NCBI GenBank assembly: GCA_938022295.1 | Contig: CALIDR010000078.1 | Coordinates: 1-13,420 of the forward strand | Length of the DNA stretch: 13,420 bases | DNA from: an uncultured Burkholderiaceae bacterium | GTDB taxonomy: Bacteria > Pseudomonadota > Gammaproteobacteria > Burkholderiales > Burkholderiaceae_C | Direction: 5' to 3' | In this document: piece by piece, positions 13,283-13,420 of the stretch | Position numbering within the stretch: position 1 is the stretch's first letter | Layout of the letters: every line of letters starts with the position of its first letter | Program-made: the position numbers and the translations under genes | The notes under the pieces: generated by a model | What the model was told of the DNA's origin: nothing | Database searches by the model: none | Seen by the model: the letters and a program-made list of their open reading frames with translations, nothing else

Positions 13283-13420
13283 GTGTTCGCCGCCTTCGAG
13301 AAGCTCGTCCAGCCGTACCCCGACGGGCCGCCGCCGACGCCGCCGCGCGCCTTCTTCGCGTTCCTGTGGTCGTGCACCGAGGGCGTGCGGCCGCTGATGC
13401 TGGCGATGACGCTGCTGACG
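13283..13420 (+). CDS. ABC exporter, N-terminal fragment (runs off window)
   Basis: The frame from GTG at 13283 is open to the window end, giving 46 residues. It begins VFAAFEKLVQPYPDG, then a proline stretch PPPTPPRAFFAFLW, followed by the start of the first membrane helix (RPLMLAMTLLT). The N-terminus 'F-x-x-FE-x-L-x-x-PYP ... PP ... FLW' is that of a proteobacterial family of MsbA/multidrug-type exporters with fused membrane and ATPase domains. The diagnostic domains lie beyond the window. GGAGA at 13271-13275 is a good ribosome binding site 7 bases upstream of the GTG. The substrate cannot be inferred. Confidence 0.7.
   Translation, partial: MFAAFEKLVQPYPDGPPPTPPRAFFAFLWSCTEGVRPLMLAMTLLT

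Noticed and set aside
1..13420. Mobile element, prophage, CRISPR, tRNA or toxin-antitoxin content.
   Set aside because: I saw no transposase, integrase, terminal repeats, regular spaced repeats, tRNA-like cloverleaf or toxin pair; codon style is even across the window, so no sign of recent transfer.

Overview
This window comes from a very GC-rich chromosome in which third codon positions are almost always G or C. Gene content and protein styles fit a betaproteobacterium of the Burkholderiales, in the Rubrivivax/Roseateles neighbourhood. A crtI-crtB pair preceded by a PpsR/CrtJ-type palindrome suggests a purple, bacteriochlorophyll-type phototroph or a close relative. No photosynthesis gene (bch, puf, puc) is in the window itself, so phototrophy is an inference. 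I see no mobile element, CRISPR array, tRNA or rRNA.

Left region (1-5896, + strand): a tightly packed acyl-CoA or lipid metabolism cluster. It starts with the 3' end of an acyl-CoA dehydrogenase and a small two-helix membrane protein. Then follow a short-chain dehydrogenase (SDR), a PaaI-type hotdog thioesterase, a zinc-independent NADP-dependent medium-chain oxidoreductase, an ElaA-type GNAT acetyltransferase, an AidB-type acyl-CoA dehydrogenase and a second SDR. Four consecutive genes are linked by 1-4 nt overlaps, so one polycistronic message is very likely. The shared theme is oxidation, reduction and hydrolysis of acyl-CoA-like substrates. The exact substrate cannot be read from sequence.

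Middle region (5916-8173, - strand): ccmA-ccmB-ccmC-ccmD of the System I cytochrome c maturation pathway, which handles heme and loads it onto CcmE. The run stops at ccmD against the convergent SDR, so ccmE-ccmH must lie elsewhere if the pathway is complete.

Control region (8174-8264): an AT-rich island between ccmA and crtI, which diverge. It holds an exact TGT-N12-ACA palindrome overlapping the -35 element and spacer of a plausible sigma70 promoter for crtI, and a second imperfect copy 25 bp upstream. This is the most interesting part of the window, because carotenoid synthesis and cytochrome c maturation appear to share one regulatory segment.

Right region: crtI (phytoene desaturase) and crtB (phytoene synthase) are followed by an overlapping small single-helix protein. 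Convergent to them is an HDOD-domain protein (- strand). After a 315-bp divergent intergenic region with two operator-like dyads comes an unrecognised 248-residue protein (+ strand), then a possible terminator, and finally the first 46 codons of an ABC exporter that runs off the window.
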